This document shows positions 45,727 through 57,426 of a stretch of 64,000 bases of DNA, one piece after another (position 1 is the first letter of the stretch; each line of letters begins with the position of its first letter). Origin of the DNA: Druceiella hillmani (Eukaryota > Arthropoda > Insecta > Lepidoptera > Hepialidae); the NCBI GenBank assembly GCA_039881145.1, contig JAYKKI010000088.1, positions 3,224,501-3,288,500 of the forward strand. Direction: 5' to 3'. Made by a program: the position numbers and the translations under genes. The notes beneath the pieces are model-generated. The model had not been told where the DNA came from and ran no database searches. It saw only the letters and a list, made by a program, of their open reading frames with translations.

Positions 45727-46013
45727 CTCTTAATAGTTACTTTTACGTGTATGAATACTTAACAATAGGTAACTTGTCGAATATTTTTCGAAATCCTGCT
45801 CTTAACATAACATTACTAAAAATAATTTTAATTTTTAACAGAATGGTGAAATATTACACAGTTAAAAGTATTATCATGTTGGTGGCACTTCATACTGTTT
45901 GTAATATGAGAAAAGGCGTCGGCTATTTGTTTCTTTCTAAGCACGATAAACGAATTTAGCGTTGTTTCGTGTTTTTTTGTATCCTACGTTGCTTTACAAC
46001 TTTATTTTAAGAT
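45711..46013 (+). other. No supported gene
   Basis: An 82-codon plus-strand frame has AT-driven composition, starts inside the hairpin cluster and has no splice support. Confidence 0.35.
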
Positions 46014-46612
46014 TGTGATTAATTAAAATCTGTTTTAATCACTTTGAGGCTAAAAAGTTCAATACGATTTGCATTAAATGTCTTATTTATCTATCGTATT
46101 TTCTGTATCCTCCATAGATTTTTATTTAATTTAAATAACAACGTTGATTAATTAAATTCTGTTTTGTATTATTTTGCAGCTAAAAAGTTCAATACGATTT
46201 GCATTAAATTTCTTATTTATGTATCGTATTTTCTGTATCCTATATAGGTTTTTATTTCATTTAAATAAGAACATTGATTAATTAAATTCTGTTTTGTATT
46301 ATTTTGCAGCTAAAAAGTTCAATACGATTTGCATTATATTTCGTATTTATCTATCATATTTTCTGTATCCTACATAAGTTTTTATTTCATTTACATAAGA
46401 ACGTTCATTAATTAAATTCTGTTTTGTATTATTTTGCAGTTAAAACGTTCAATACGATTTGCATTAAATTTCTTATTTATCTATCGTATTTTCTGTATCC
46501 TACATAGGTTTTATTTCATTTAAATAAGAACGTTGATTAATTAAATCCTGTTTTGTATTATTTTGCAGATAAAAAGTTCAATACGATTTGCATTAAATTT
46601 CTTATTTACCCG
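46014..46612. repeat. Tandem array, 130-bp unit, five copies
   Basis: 'taaaa.gttcaatacgatttg' starts at 46051, 46181, 46311, 46441 and 46570. From the second unit on, it follows 'tgtattattttgcag', a good mimic of a 3' splice site. Units share 'tttctgtatcctacat' and 'attaattaaattctgtttt'. Confidence 0.96.
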
Positions 46613-47071
46613 AACATAATTTGCGTTTATAACATTTTTAACTGATAGGACGTCATAAAAGTAGTGAAAAATATTTATGTACAGTGTTTGGAATATGGAG
46701 AATAACTTGTAAAAAAATATAGACACTGTAACATTCAAGAAAAGTATCGAATGCTTTAAGGTTATCGATAATTTTTTGTCGAGACTGTTAAGTGTACATT
46801 ATTTTTATCGACACTACTGATGAGTGTAGCATTGATACTTTCAATATCGAGTCCGTAAAAGCGACTAAAAAAACAGATCAGATGTACAAACACAGAGAGA
46901 GACCTTGAGAAATATGAAAATAACTTTATGTGAAGAATGAAATTCTCTCTTTAAGCAATTTCGCATAACAAAACAAGATGTTTTAAAAATTATAAAGTTT
47001 TGTATATATTTTAATTTGTAAACGTGACGTTATTTTTTTGTTTACGGTAGAAAGTAACAAATTATAACAAA
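46613..47071. other. AT-rich, nothing recognised
   Basis: 'tatcgat' and 'gtcgagac' words recur between 46740 and 46850 without a clear period. No gene. Confidence 0.4.
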
Positions 47072-47480
47072 CTAGCGTGACCCGTGCGAAGTCTTCGCAT
47101 TATTTATTCCATTATGAAGCTCAGATGACAGATCAAACAAATATTTTACTAAAATTGACATATAGAGGCGCAAGTATCAAAAGCATTGAGCTAAAGCGCC
47201 ACTTTATTTATACGTGAGTGGATTTGAAATTAAACAAAAATTTTACCGACCGTCAATCATATTGACGTTGAGCTGTTAGATGGCAGCATTGCTGTTTTGT
47301 GTATATAATTTTAATAATTAATTAATTTGCAAAAACAATAGCAATAATAAATTTTTTAATTGTGGATGCCGGTAGAGCAAGCAATTATCTATAAAATGAT
47401 ATATAATTTATGTGGATTAGTTGTTTTTTCTAAAAAGGGAGAGTAACATCTTAAGCTTAGCGTATTAATATATATGATGA
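47072..47480 (-). mobile_element. Non-autonomous Helitron, copy 2
   Basis: Same ends as copy 1: minus strand TCATCATATATATT at the 5' end (47480) and the TGCGAA/TTCGCA hairpin with CTAG at the 3' end (47072). It is flanked by A and T, with no target duplication. Internal hairpin CGTCAAT-CAT-ATTGACG present. It differs from copy 3 at only a handful of positions, plus small deletions near 'gttgtgagg' and 'aaaacctt'. About 409 bp. Confidence 0.93.
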
Positions 47481-47809
47481 TTAAATTGGTCACATATGAA
47501 TCAAGTTCACACTACGAGTTTTCCGTAGATTATTTAAAGAGCATAATTTTTATTCGTTGGCAAAAACAACAGGCTGTACACCGATTTTTTTTAATGTTTG
47601 TTAAATAACCAACAGTTGTCAAAAGAATTAATAAATTCAAAATTTTAAAAAGTGAAAAGACAAGAGAAACCATAAAAGGGAGGCCAGGAATAGTCGTCGA
47701 GCACGAAAAAACCGATTTTTTTACAGAAAGTGGTTTATAATAAGCGAGCCGTCATTGGACGCCTGGCAGATGTGAAAAATCTAAAGTTTTAAAAAAAAAA
47801 AAAAAAAAA
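47481..47809 (+). other. Stretch ending in a 19-A run
   Basis: GC-richer text at 47680-47770 ('gggaggccaggaatagtcgt', 'gccgtcattggacgcctggc') ends in 19 consecutive A at 47791-47809. That looks like the tail of a retroposed sequence, though I recognise no source and see no target duplication. Confidence 0.4.
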
Positions 47810-47974
47810 TATTCAGAAATAAATAAAATATTAATTAAATTTTATTATTATGAAATAATTTATCACTGAAATATTTCTTAACAATATACTGCACATAAAT
47901 GCTTTTAACGTTTTAATGCAATGCACCTATATAAACCAGTAAAGTTGTAAGCGTTAGTAAACAAAAGACAATGC

Positions 47975-48092
47975 TGATCCGAATTAAGTCGGAAAGAGCC
48001 GACAAAGGGCGAAGCTGGCCGAATGGCAGACAAGACGCGAAGATGGCCGAATTAAGTCGGAAAGAACCGACAATACACGAAGCTGGCGTCGA
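47975..48092. repeat. Direct repeat with palindromic 'ccgaattaagtcgg'
   Basis: 'ccgaattaagtcggaaaga' and 'ccgacaa' plus 'cgaagctggc' occur twice, ~68 bp apart, in an unusually GC-rich island. The 14-bp word is itself nearly palindromic. Confidence 0.85.
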
Positions 48093-48269
48093 AGACGCGT
48101 CTTGCCATCAAAACATTTCAACTTTCATCTAAACGCGCCATTAGATGTTTATCATAAAAAAATAAACTATATGGTACATCATTATGAAAATGAACAGGTT
48201 TCCATTCTGTTAATTCGATAAAAAAACATGACCAAAGTCGGCAAAGAATTACGATCTGTAGCATGTCAT

Positions 48270-48312
48270 TATACGTACATACGTACGCACGTACGTACGT
48301 AAATACATACAG
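48270..48312. repeat. (ACGT)n short repeat
   Basis: 'tacgtacatacgtacgcacg' followed by 'tacgtacgtaa', self-complementary. Confidence 0.85.
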
Positions 48313-48410
48313 ACCAAAGAACGGATGCAGGTTATTTTTCAAAGGCAAATTTAGATCATAATAAACAATTAAAAAACTTAGAACTTTACAAATTTACAAA
48401 TAACTTTAGA

Positions 48411-48475
48411 ATTTTACAAATAACGAACTTTTAAGATCATATACAATGATATTAAAAGTTCGTTATTTGTAAAAT
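48411..48475. repeat. Perfect 24-bp inverted repeat
   Basis: Left arm 48411-48434 ('attttacaaataacgaactt' plus 'ttaa') is exactly mirrored by 48452-48475, with a 17-base loop. 'acaaataac' also occurs just upstream. Confidence 0.92.
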
Positions 48476-49459
48476 TAACCAAGTTATAATTATTTGATAA
48501 AGGTGTGTAATAAAAAGAATGACTTGTTTAAAGGATTTATTTATTTACATTCAAAATAATACCATAGAGGATGGTCATAATTAGTAAAATCTCAAGTTTG
48601 TATTAGTCATAACTTAACAATTGGGTATTTGACTAATTTTTTTTTATTTCATTAATCGTAATTTCAAGGTACAAGCTCATGAAAAGTGAAAATTTTTTTT
48701 AATAATCTTAAAAATTGACCGAGTTACAAAAAATTAAATTTAACCTTTAGAGAAGGACGGCAATACTGTGTTGTGAGGTCATTTTTAATATTGCACATTA
48801 TATTCTACGAGAGGAAAAGAGACAGGGATATACCCAGCTTCATCGGTATTTTCAAATTTAGAAGTCTACAACTGGCTTATATTTCAATCAATTTTTTTTC
48901 AAGACTGGTTTTTAATTAACTTATATTTCACAATATTGTAGGAAAAATATCAAAATTTAGAATGAGTCAACTACCGTATTATTGTTGCTGAATATGAACT
49001 TAGCATCTATTGTTTTAGTAAAGGACATTTGAAATATTTATCAAATACTCCAAATGCCCAGGTATCTGTACCATAATAGACCTGGTAACAAAATAGAACT
49101 AAAATACTATAGATTTCACGCACTCTGTCGCATCTTTATTTTCTTTAGAAAAAAAAACATTTTAAATATAATATTTTTGCTCTATTCAAAGAACTCTTCA
49201 ACGATACCCGACGAAAATAAACAAATTATTTCTTGACTTCTTTACGACCTGTAAATACCATTTTTGGTTTTGGCCCAAGGAACTACATATTATATGTAAA
49301 TTTTAAATCCCTCTCTAAATTCCTTTAAACATCAGAGATCTTGACCACCAATATACGGACAGACGGACATAGCATTGCCATAATTGGATTTCGTTCGAGC
49401 CCTTCGGGTACTTAACCTTAATTAAACCAAACGAAATTAAAACGAACGCTCGTACGCTT
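48476..49459. other. No supported gene; one repeat scrap
   Basis: 'atatacggacagacggacat' near 49355 with 'cccttcgggtacttaacc' is a GTTCC-type repeat end. Otherwise featureless. Confidence 0.4.
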
Positions 49460-49461
49460 AC

Positions 49462-49516
49462 CTGGGCATCATATTACAGCACCAGGTCACGAATGTTTCA
49501 TTGACATAATTCTAGA
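49462..49516 (-). other. Isolated strong 5' splice site (possible untranslated exon)
   Basis: Minus strand: GATGCCCAG|GTAAGCGTACG, a near-perfect donor with last exon base 49462. An acceptor-like ATTATCTAG|AATT lies at about 49517. The 55-nt piece has short ATG frames only. Its position upstream of the signal-peptide exon would suit an untranslated exon, but nothing else supports it. Confidence 0.2.
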
Positions 49517-50580
49517 TAATATTTAGTTCGTATATATACAGTATAGCGGTATATTCAACATGTTACCATGTCCTATGAAACCAGGTCCATTTTCGCGAAA
49601 ATTATATATTATAAGACAGACATGGTGCTAAGTTATTATATAAATAGAAGACCTTCTTCATTACATTAATAAAATATTAAGGTAAGATCAATTTTGAATC
49701 AAGATTTGATTCACAGTGTACATAAAAATACGTACATATAAACTTGAATTCTAAACACAATACACTGCTTTTAACGCAGTTGCGGTAAAAATATAAAATT
49801 TTATGCGTGCCGAAGCTTCCAGGAATACATTAACGAAGTTGTAATAAAAACGGTTTATGTATTTATAAAAAATATTTATTTGCATCGATGCGACAACGTT
49901 ATTCATTACCCACGATACTTCATCTATCGATAACGATAAATACCAACGACAATAAGTAGATAAGGATAAATTACTTCATTATATGTAACTGCACAGTGTA
50001 CATATAATGGAGTCCCCTCTTGATCTTCGGAATTAATTTAATATTAATTAATTAATAAAAAACCTTGAAATAAAAATAAAAAACTTAAATTAGCACTTTA
50101 TCGCTAACATTTTAGCTTAATGTTAGTTTTATTCGCACATTTTACGTAAATTAGGTTTATTTCGTAACACTAGGTAATAATCAAATCGTAAATATTTAAA
50201 TTTTATTAAATGATGCAACCTGCTCTAATCAGGTTTTCATAAACACAGGTATTTCGAATTTGTCCCCCTTAATAGTTTTAATGGAGTGTGTTTTTTGATT
50301 GCAAAATTTTATTTGCATAAAATTGAAGCAGCGTCACTAAGTGATAATAAAAATGTTTAAAAATTTACTTTTTGTTTATAAATTTATCTTCAATTTTAAG
50401 TGCTACATGTATTTTAAATTATGTTGAAAAAATAAGTGTTTATTGTGAGTTATCAATTAAAAGTATTCAATGTCACACATTTTTTATTAACTGATTGGTA
50501 ATCATTTTTGTACATTATGTAAATTTTATTATTACGTCAAAAACGTATATATTTTATGTATAAATGTTATTATTTTTCAG
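49517..50580. other. AT-rich, nothing recognised
   Basis: No arrays, transposon pieces or splice-bounded frames. Confidence 0.4.
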
Positions 50581-50627
50581 TTATTCTCAATAAATCACGT
50601 TGGTAGACGCTTCACGTAAATATGAAA
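50581..50627 (+). CDS. Candidate 47-nt start exon (MK + donor)
   Basis: Plus strand: TGTTATTATTTTTCAG| (strong 3' splice site) opens a 47-nt piece with 'cacgttggtagacgcttcac', then TAA-AT-ATG-AAA|GTAAGTTA. It has one ATG, two codons, phase 0, and a consensus donor. The ATG has A at -3 (TAAATATG). Small first coding exons of this kind exist in insects, but the evidence is only the pairing of the two splice signals. Confidence 0.25.
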
Positions 50628-51035
50628 GTAAGTTAATAGTTAAAATTAACAATTAACTAAAATATTAAAATTATATATTAAATAGAGGATTATCATTTAA
50701 AATGCAATTAAACATTTTGTTTTTTCCTGGATTTTCATTAACTATTTTGTAATGTAAAGCGATAAAATTTTTTTTTAGTATTTTAATTAAATTAAATAAA
50801 AGTATTTAAAGTTAGTTTCGAAACCCAAAGGTATTTGAAACATTCCGAAATTGTTTTTTTTTTACAAATTAGAATCATTCGAATGAAATATATTGAAGTC
50901 AAATTTAAAGCATAATTTATAAACGAGAATGAAAATACTAAAAATAATAATTTAATTGTTAATCTACTTTATTTAAATGAGTCATCACCGTTAATATAAT
51001 TTTAAAATTAACCGAATCTGCTATTTAAAAACAAA

Positions 51036-51449
51036 TCATCATATATATTAATACGCTAAGGTTAAGATGTTACTCTCCCTTTTTAGAAAAAACCTCACAA
51101 CTAATCCACATAAATTATATATCATTTTATAGATAATTGCTTGCTCTACCGGCATCCGCAACTAAAAAATTTATTATTGCTATTGTTTTTGCAAATTAAT
51201 TAATTATTAAAATTATATACACAAAACAGCAATGCTGCCATCTAACGGCTCAACGTCAATATGATTGACGGTCGGTAAAATTTTTGTTTAATTTCAAATC
51301 CACTCACGTATAAATAAAGTGGCGCTTTAGCTCAATGCTTTTGATACTTGCGCCTCTATATGTCAATTTTAGTAAAATATTTGTTTGATCTGTCATCTGA
51401 GCTTCATAATGGAATAAATAATGCGAAGACTTCGCACGGGTCACGCTAG
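51036..51449 (+). mobile_element. Non-autonomous Helitron, copy 3
   Basis: Plus-strand orientation: A|TCATCATATATATTAAT at 51036, ending TGCGAA-GAC-TTCGCA, nine bases, CTAG at 51446-51449, then T. No target duplication. 414 bp, no coding capacity. It contains the internal hairpin CGTCAAT-ATG-ATTGACG and 'ctaccggcatccgcaact'. Confidence 0.93.
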
Positions 51450-51506
51450 TGTTAAATATTTCACTTAATTAACATGAGACACTCCTTACTACATCATTTT
51501 GCATAT

Positions 51507-51509
<3 letters not shown>

Positions 51510-51552
<43 letters not shown>
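51510..51552. repeat. (AT)n microsatellite
   Basis: About 40 bp of AT after a short GT run, 60 bp outside Helitron copy 3. Confidence 0.95.
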
Positions 51553-51554
<2 letters not shown>

Positions 51555-52245
51555 CTATGCAGTACTGACATATAGTTAACATCTTTTTATATTTTTAATT
51601 CATTTGAAATTTATTTTATTGAAAAATATTGTTTTTTTTATAAAACAATAAGATCTATATCATTTTATTTTTTTAAGCAGATCGTCTCTCTCTTCATTTG
51701 TTTACAATACTCATTTAGGTAGAGTGGTAAGATTGTTTAATCACCGTTTAACAGTTAATTACGTATTTGTTCACTTCAAAAATGTTTCATTAAGCGGAAA
51801 TCTGTTCACTTTAGAAATGTTTCATTAACCGGAAATTCAGTTATTATGCAGAACATTTATCTTCCGAATGAAAATGAAGGGTTAAATCGCAAAAATGTTT
51901 TTTTCCAATAACTTTAATTTGTGCACCAAATGGTTAACAGATGTCGATGTAAAAGTTTAATTGATTATTAATATTTTTTATTTGATAAGACCGATAGATA
52001 AGTGATTATTAAACTACGTACAGTTTCGTTTATTAGTGAGTCTTACTACTGATTTTTTTTGTGTTACTACTGATTTTTTTTGTTTTATTAAGATGATTTT
52101 CAAACGTATAAAAATTTCATAATCCAAAGTTATTTATATAGTTATCACGTATCTTATTAAAAGGAAGTCTAAACTGATTAAAAATATTTTTAAATTATTT
52201 TCATACATACCTAATATAACGATTTTCTTTCCATATTTTAGTTGC
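51553..52245. other. AT-rich with short duplications
   Basis: 'tgttcacttcaaaaatgttt' / 'tgttcactttagaaatgttt' (51769 and 51803) and 'actactgattttttttg' (52044, 52066) are small tandem duplications. No gene. Confidence 0.45.
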
Positions 52246-52800
52246 AATGCACATAACTATTTCCTTCAAAATCTATACACTTCAAAATTTTTTTTAATAA
52301 TTACCAAAATGTATCACGGACAGCTGAAACAGCACCTATTTAATATAAAAATAGATAAAAAAACAATATCGAAACCGATATAATATTGTCATATTAAATT
52401 TCCCGTCTTTTCTTTTATCTTAATTCGCATTTGAAATGCACGTAACTATTTCTTTTAAATTTACACTTCAAAAATTGTTTTTAATAATTACCAATATTTA
52501 TCACATACAGCTGAAACAGCACTTATTTAAAATAAAAATAGATTGAAAACTAATATCGAAACCGATATAATATTGTCATATTAAATTTCCCGTCTTTTTT
52601 CTATCTTAATTCGTATTTGAAATGCACATAACTATTTCTTTTAAATTTACACTTCAAAAATTGTTTTTAATAATTACCAATATTTATCACGTACAGCTGA
52701 AACGGCACTTATTTAATATAAAAATAGATAAACAACTAATATCTAAACCGATATAATATTCTCATATTAAATTTTCCGTCTTTTTTCTATCTTAATTCGG
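52246..52800. repeat. Tandem array, ~187-bp unit, three copies
   Basis: 'aactatttc' with 'acacttcaaaa.tt.ttttaa' starts near 52255, 52444 and 52630 (steps 189 and 186). Units share 'acagctgaaac.gcac', 'atatcgaaaccgatataata' (a palindrome) and 'aaatttcccgtctttt'. Confidence 0.93.
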
Positions 52801-52809
52801 GTTTTTCAG

Positions 52810-53048
52810 ATTTGAAACTAATTCAGCATGCGTTCCAAGAATTGCACAAAATCGATATATTTTTCCCACTGAAGTACTGTCACGTAAAATTTTGTATATC
52901 TTTGATAAAGCAAGATATCAGAGTACATTGTTTTATTCTATCTGCTCAGCCTATATCTATAAACAGTGAAGTAGTTCTTAGGAAATTCTTTGAAGCGAAA
53001 TTTAATTACTACAAAAATACATTTAAACGATCGGTGAACATCCATCAC
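52810..53048 (+). CDS. Possible internal coding exon, 79 codons
   Basis: Plus strand: GGGTTTTTCAG| then AT plus 79 codons (L-K-L-I-Q-H-A-F-Q-E-L-H ... K-R-S-V-N-I-H-H) to CATCAC|GTGAGTACA, entering in phase 1 and leaving in phase 0. The frame has no ATG at its start and closes 39 nt after the donor. Against it: the acceptor sits at the degenerate edge of the preceding ~187-bp array, codon use is AT-driven, and the product is unknown. Confidence 0.22.
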
Positions 53049-53089
53049 GTGAGTACATTATACGTAATAGAGTATTTGACTGATGTCTA

Positions 53090-54330
53090 AATCTGTTAAA
53101 ACTGTAGAGTAGGTTTAAAAAAACCTTCTGATAAAAAAAATAATTCATATAACAAACAATTAATCGAAACTTCTAAGAGTGACAATTTGTTTGTTCATTA
53201 AATTGAAGAAGTTGTTATGAATTTAATTTCCACATAAAAAAACGAGAAAATTATAATATATAACTTAGAAAAAATATTTAGGCAGATACTAAAAATATTT
53301 AATAAACACCCTTATAATGAATACTAAATAACTGACCAGTGACGTCATAAGCCAGTTGTATTTTGTATGAGGCGTTTTCGCGCGAATCGTAGTTCATCAG
53401 TTTTTCAAGTCGTTATAACTTTGTAATGAAAAGTCCTAGGTACGATATATTTATTTTAACCGATTTTAATGTTATTACTTATTCTATTCTAGTAATAAAA
53501 ATATAGTCAAAAACCCTAAAATTCATATAATCCTAACTAGCAATATTATAAATAAGGTAGTGATTTTGTCTGTTTATTTAATCATCTCACATTTACATCT
53601 CACCTAATGAACTAAATAATTTGAATATTTCATTAACATTTTGCACAGTACGTAGTACGTATCATTGTCATGAACATTTCTTTACCCCGGATAGAAAAAA
53701 TGGAATAAAAGTGTGAACATAAATTGTATTTGTATTGATATGGCAAGTAAATTATACCGCCTTAATCTCACAAATAATCGTCTTGATTTCAAAGATATTT
53801 TTGAAAAATCACATCAATATTTTTCCATTTTCCACCTGGCAAAGCCATCGAGGCTTCATAGCTTATGTATCTTCCTGTAACAGTCAGTCAATCAGTCATT
53901 TTTATTTCTAAAAATACATACATTAACAATTTTAATCAGAATGTAAATGCCACTTATTTTAATCTGATGAGACTTTTCACTAACTACAATTGACCTTCAA
54001 TAATATATATTAATTACAAATGTTGTGCTGTTTAGTAATAAAACTAAACTGTTTAACTAAACTAAACTGTTTAAAACTGTTTAGTAATAAAAATTACAAA
54101 TCTATCATTTGTTTCTTGATCCGACTGTTTATCACTGAATCACAATTTTCGAACGGCTAACGGAAAAAAGTTTAACGCTTTTTTTTAATAAAAATGTGAG
54201 AAAAACGCTTCACTGACATTCAGTTTTATCCAGTCATAACCTTAGGTCTAAAAGTAGCATAAAAAATAAAAGCTAAATAATTTGAATCTAAACTTCTTCC
54301 TATTATAAATTAATTAAAAAATCTATTACA
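53090..54330. other. Repeat scraps, no gene
   Basis: 53325-53450 ('agtgacgtcataagccagtt', 'gaggcgttttcgcgcgaatc') resembles a known-looking dispersed repeat. 53530-53700 carries the repeat-tail pattern ('attataaataaggtagtgat', 'ttttgcacagtacg'). Confidence 0.4.
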
Positions 54331-54334
54331 CACG

Positions 54335-54520
54335 AGTAAATCTTGCATTACGAGGATTTCGTAGACAATTAGGCCCTTGTAAACATTTAGGGGCACGTAG
54401 CGATACCATTAACCTATTTAAAAATATAAATTTTTCACAACACAGATATATTGTCCACTGTACCTTTTACAGGCGTTAAAACACGGTGCATATTTCCGAA
54501 ATTATAACACCGAGATCTCT
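54335..54520 (+). repeat. GTTCC-type repeat, partial copy
   Basis: Aligns with 57440-57620 by 'ttgtaaacattta.gggcac', 'tatttaaaaat.taaatttttcacaac' and 'cttt.acaggcgttaaaac'. A third partial copy is at 61390-61580. Confidence 0.65.
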
Positions 54521-56465
54521 TTTTTACCTCTTGGGAGTCGACATATTGAAGAGTAACCCATAATATTTATATTTTACTTAATGTCTTTATAACATGCTAA
54601 TATTAGGTGAAACATTTGCGCGGTTTAAGTATACCGTAGCGACATCTATGAAGAACTATAAAAAATTAAAAATGCGCCCTTCTCCGTTCTGTCATTTAAT
54701 GTCACTTTGTTCTAATTTTAAATATTTGTCATTTATTAAATACATACGTGGTAAAAAGAATATTTTTCGTTTATGTCAAATACGATTCACGCAGATATCG
54801 TTTACGATATATTTCCTGTACCGAATGGGTCTTGTTTAGAAAAGATAAGTGTTTGTTGCTAGCTAATGATAAAAGTGACAGAGTTATTAATTGCACGTTA
54901 TCGCAAAGCTTATTAATAACTACAACTTTTCATTGAACTACTTTGTAGAATTTCTCATAATTTTGATGACGTAATGTTTAATCTATATTATTATAAAATA
55001 AAAACGCTATGAATTTGTGGTCAAATTAATTACGTAATTCTTGAAAGATCTGATATTGTGCATACAATATTTATTTTTGCCAGCTATGTCACCCGACGTT
55101 ATTCGGTATTATTTTTTTCCCTAATAAATAGGCTTAAAAATATTTATATTTTTTTCCTACTGATCATGAATTGTAATGTAGATGCAAACTATGTTTTGAA
55201 CATCGGCTTTATCTGTATTTATGAAATGTTTTACATAAATCGTTTCACGAATTTTAGCATAATTAAGTAACAAACAAACATAGGTTATGTACAATAAAAT
55301 CGATTAAATTCAAGTAGAAAATTCTGAATACACATAAATATATATAGTATATAGCATTTATATAGAAGAGATTTATATATATTAATATTATAAATATGTT
55401 TCCTATTATACCTGTCACAGATGTAAAAATATTGGAATATATCAAGAATAATCGAAATGGTTTTTTTATAAACTGTAGATAATTTCTAGTATTATTGCAG
55501 TTTATTATTTATATATATTTTTAGGGTACGGTTATAAATAGGGAGCATATATTTTTATGGACCTTTTTAGCAAAATTCCTAGAACTATCTTAAATATAAT
55601 TCTAAAAATGAAATTCTTGTTTATCTTTTATTTTTCATTGGTGACACGACGCATAAAATAAAAAAAGATCTAATAAAAAATTTCCCCTTTAAATCTCAAG
55701 ATACAAATATTTTTAAGTGCTATCTATCAAGATATATGTAGATTAATTTGCTTTATCAATATGCCAAATTTCATGTTTATATTCCAAATTTAATGAACAA
55801 ATGATCAATTCCTGAGATCGGAAATCCATTGTACCCTTGAGTTATATTGCAGGAAAATTCAAACTTTTGTCTTATAAAAATTAAAGAAAAGCTAATTAAA
55901 GTAGATTGAAGCCAGACAAACTGCAAGCTATTCATATTGATCAAAAAATGTTACCTATTGTTTTTATTCGTAAAGTATTTCCGGAGATACAGCCTAAAAA
56001 GTTCTTTCTCCATACGCTAAAAAAAATGTTTCTACATACACTAGAAAATTATTGGCAGGTCGCGCGCGTGCAATATAAAGATAACCACGTTAATGCCGTT
56101 ACTATGGTTACGCTGTTTGACAGCTCACATTTTATAGGTTATTTTTATCTGTCATAATTCGAATAAGTCCGCTACTCTTAATGGAAAATCTTCCAATTAT
56201 GTTTGTGATATAATAGAAGTTGATTGATTAGTACTTACTTTTGGTTTTAGATTGTATCAGATTTTTATAAGTGCGATTCACACATTGCATCATTTTAACA
56301 AAAGTTTTATGAGGCAAAATTTTGCTAGACCATTCGTTATCCTTGCAAAACCGCATGGAATTTGGTCATTCTCCTTTACTTTTTATAAACCTATATTTCA
56401 TCTATACTATTTCTTTATATTAACATGGTATCTTAGGCTTCACATTAACAAGGCCTTCTAGCAGA
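54521..56465. other. AT-rich stretch, no supported gene
   Basis: Several frames of 60-83 codons occur on both strands, all of AT-driven composition and without splice support. 56030-56150 is somewhat GC-richer ('ggcaggtcgcgcgcgtgcaa', 'ggttacgctgtttgacagct') and probably a repeat scrap. Confidence 0.35.
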
Positions 56466-56479
56466 TATCGCGTTTCGGA

Positions 56480-56575
56480 AGAAACCGGCAGGTCTGCTGT
56501 CTGTCTTGCTGCTATACGACACGTGAGTGACATTGTAAGGTTACCATTTTCCTTTTGAGGTACGAAACCTTAAAA
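56480..56575 (-). repeat. GTTCC-type dispersed-repeat end
   Basis: 'gctgctatacgacacgtgag' with 'tgacattgtaaggttaccat' and 'cttttgaggtacgaaacctt' matches the right end at 57960-58040. Confidence 0.65.
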
Positions 56576-56895
56576 TACACTAAAAGTTATAATATCCAAG
56601 ATGGAATACGATCTGCAAATAATTGAGTACACTGGAAGTTATAATATCCAATATGGAATATGATCTACAAATGATGGATTACACTAGAGGGTATAAAATC
56701 CAATATGGAACATTATCTGCAAATAATGGAGTAGACTAGAAGTTATAATATCCAATATGGAATATGATCTGCAAATAATGGAGTACACTAGAAGGTATAA
56801 AATCCAATATGGAATATGATCTCCAAATAATGGAGTATACTAGAAGTTATAATATCCAAGATGGAATATGATCTGTAAATAATGAAATACACCTA
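56576..56895. repeat. Tandem array, ~52-bp unit, six copies
   Basis: 'tataatatccaa.atggaata' starts at about 56588, 56640 and onward with ~52-bp spacing. Units share 'gatctgcaaataatg.agtac'. It begins directly at the end of the GTTCC-type repeat. Confidence 0.93.
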
Positions 56896-57425
56896 AAAAG
56901 TTTGGATAGCACGCCACTGACATACTCATGGTCATCAAGGTGAAAAGGATTACGTATCTGTTACGTCACGCGCGAGATAATATCAAATGTTTATCTTGTT
57001 CTGATATCAATTCATACATCTTTTTTATTTGATAACGTCGCCGGCTTTTACACTGGCAAACGTATTATGCGGCAAATTAAACGTACACCATTTCCTGTCG
57101 GACTATTTTATGTATCCAATTTTTTATTTCGCTACAAAATGTTTATTTGTTATCTTTTTGTAAATATAGATTTGAATAAATATAAATTTTATGTAGGTTC
57201 AGAGTAAAGATATGAAATGTAGCTTTGTACGGGCTGTAGATCTAAATTATTTATGGTAGTTAAATCCCATTTCAATTTATATCAAAAAGAGATAAGAAAT
57301 TATTATGATACTAAAATAGAAGTTTTTTTTTATTATTTAACGGTTTTTGATCTCTTTATAAATACAGGATGTACTATTCTATACAACAGTTAATTCGACC
57401 GATTATTCTGAATAATAAAATGAAA
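56896..57425. other. No supported gene
   Basis: A GC-richer patch at 56930-57070 lacks frame or splice support; the rest is AT-rich. Confidence 0.35.
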
Positions 57426-57426
57426 A

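Noticed and set aside
46014..46612. Series of real exons
   Set aside because: The acceptor-like word is part of each 130-bp repeat and no open frame or donor follows.
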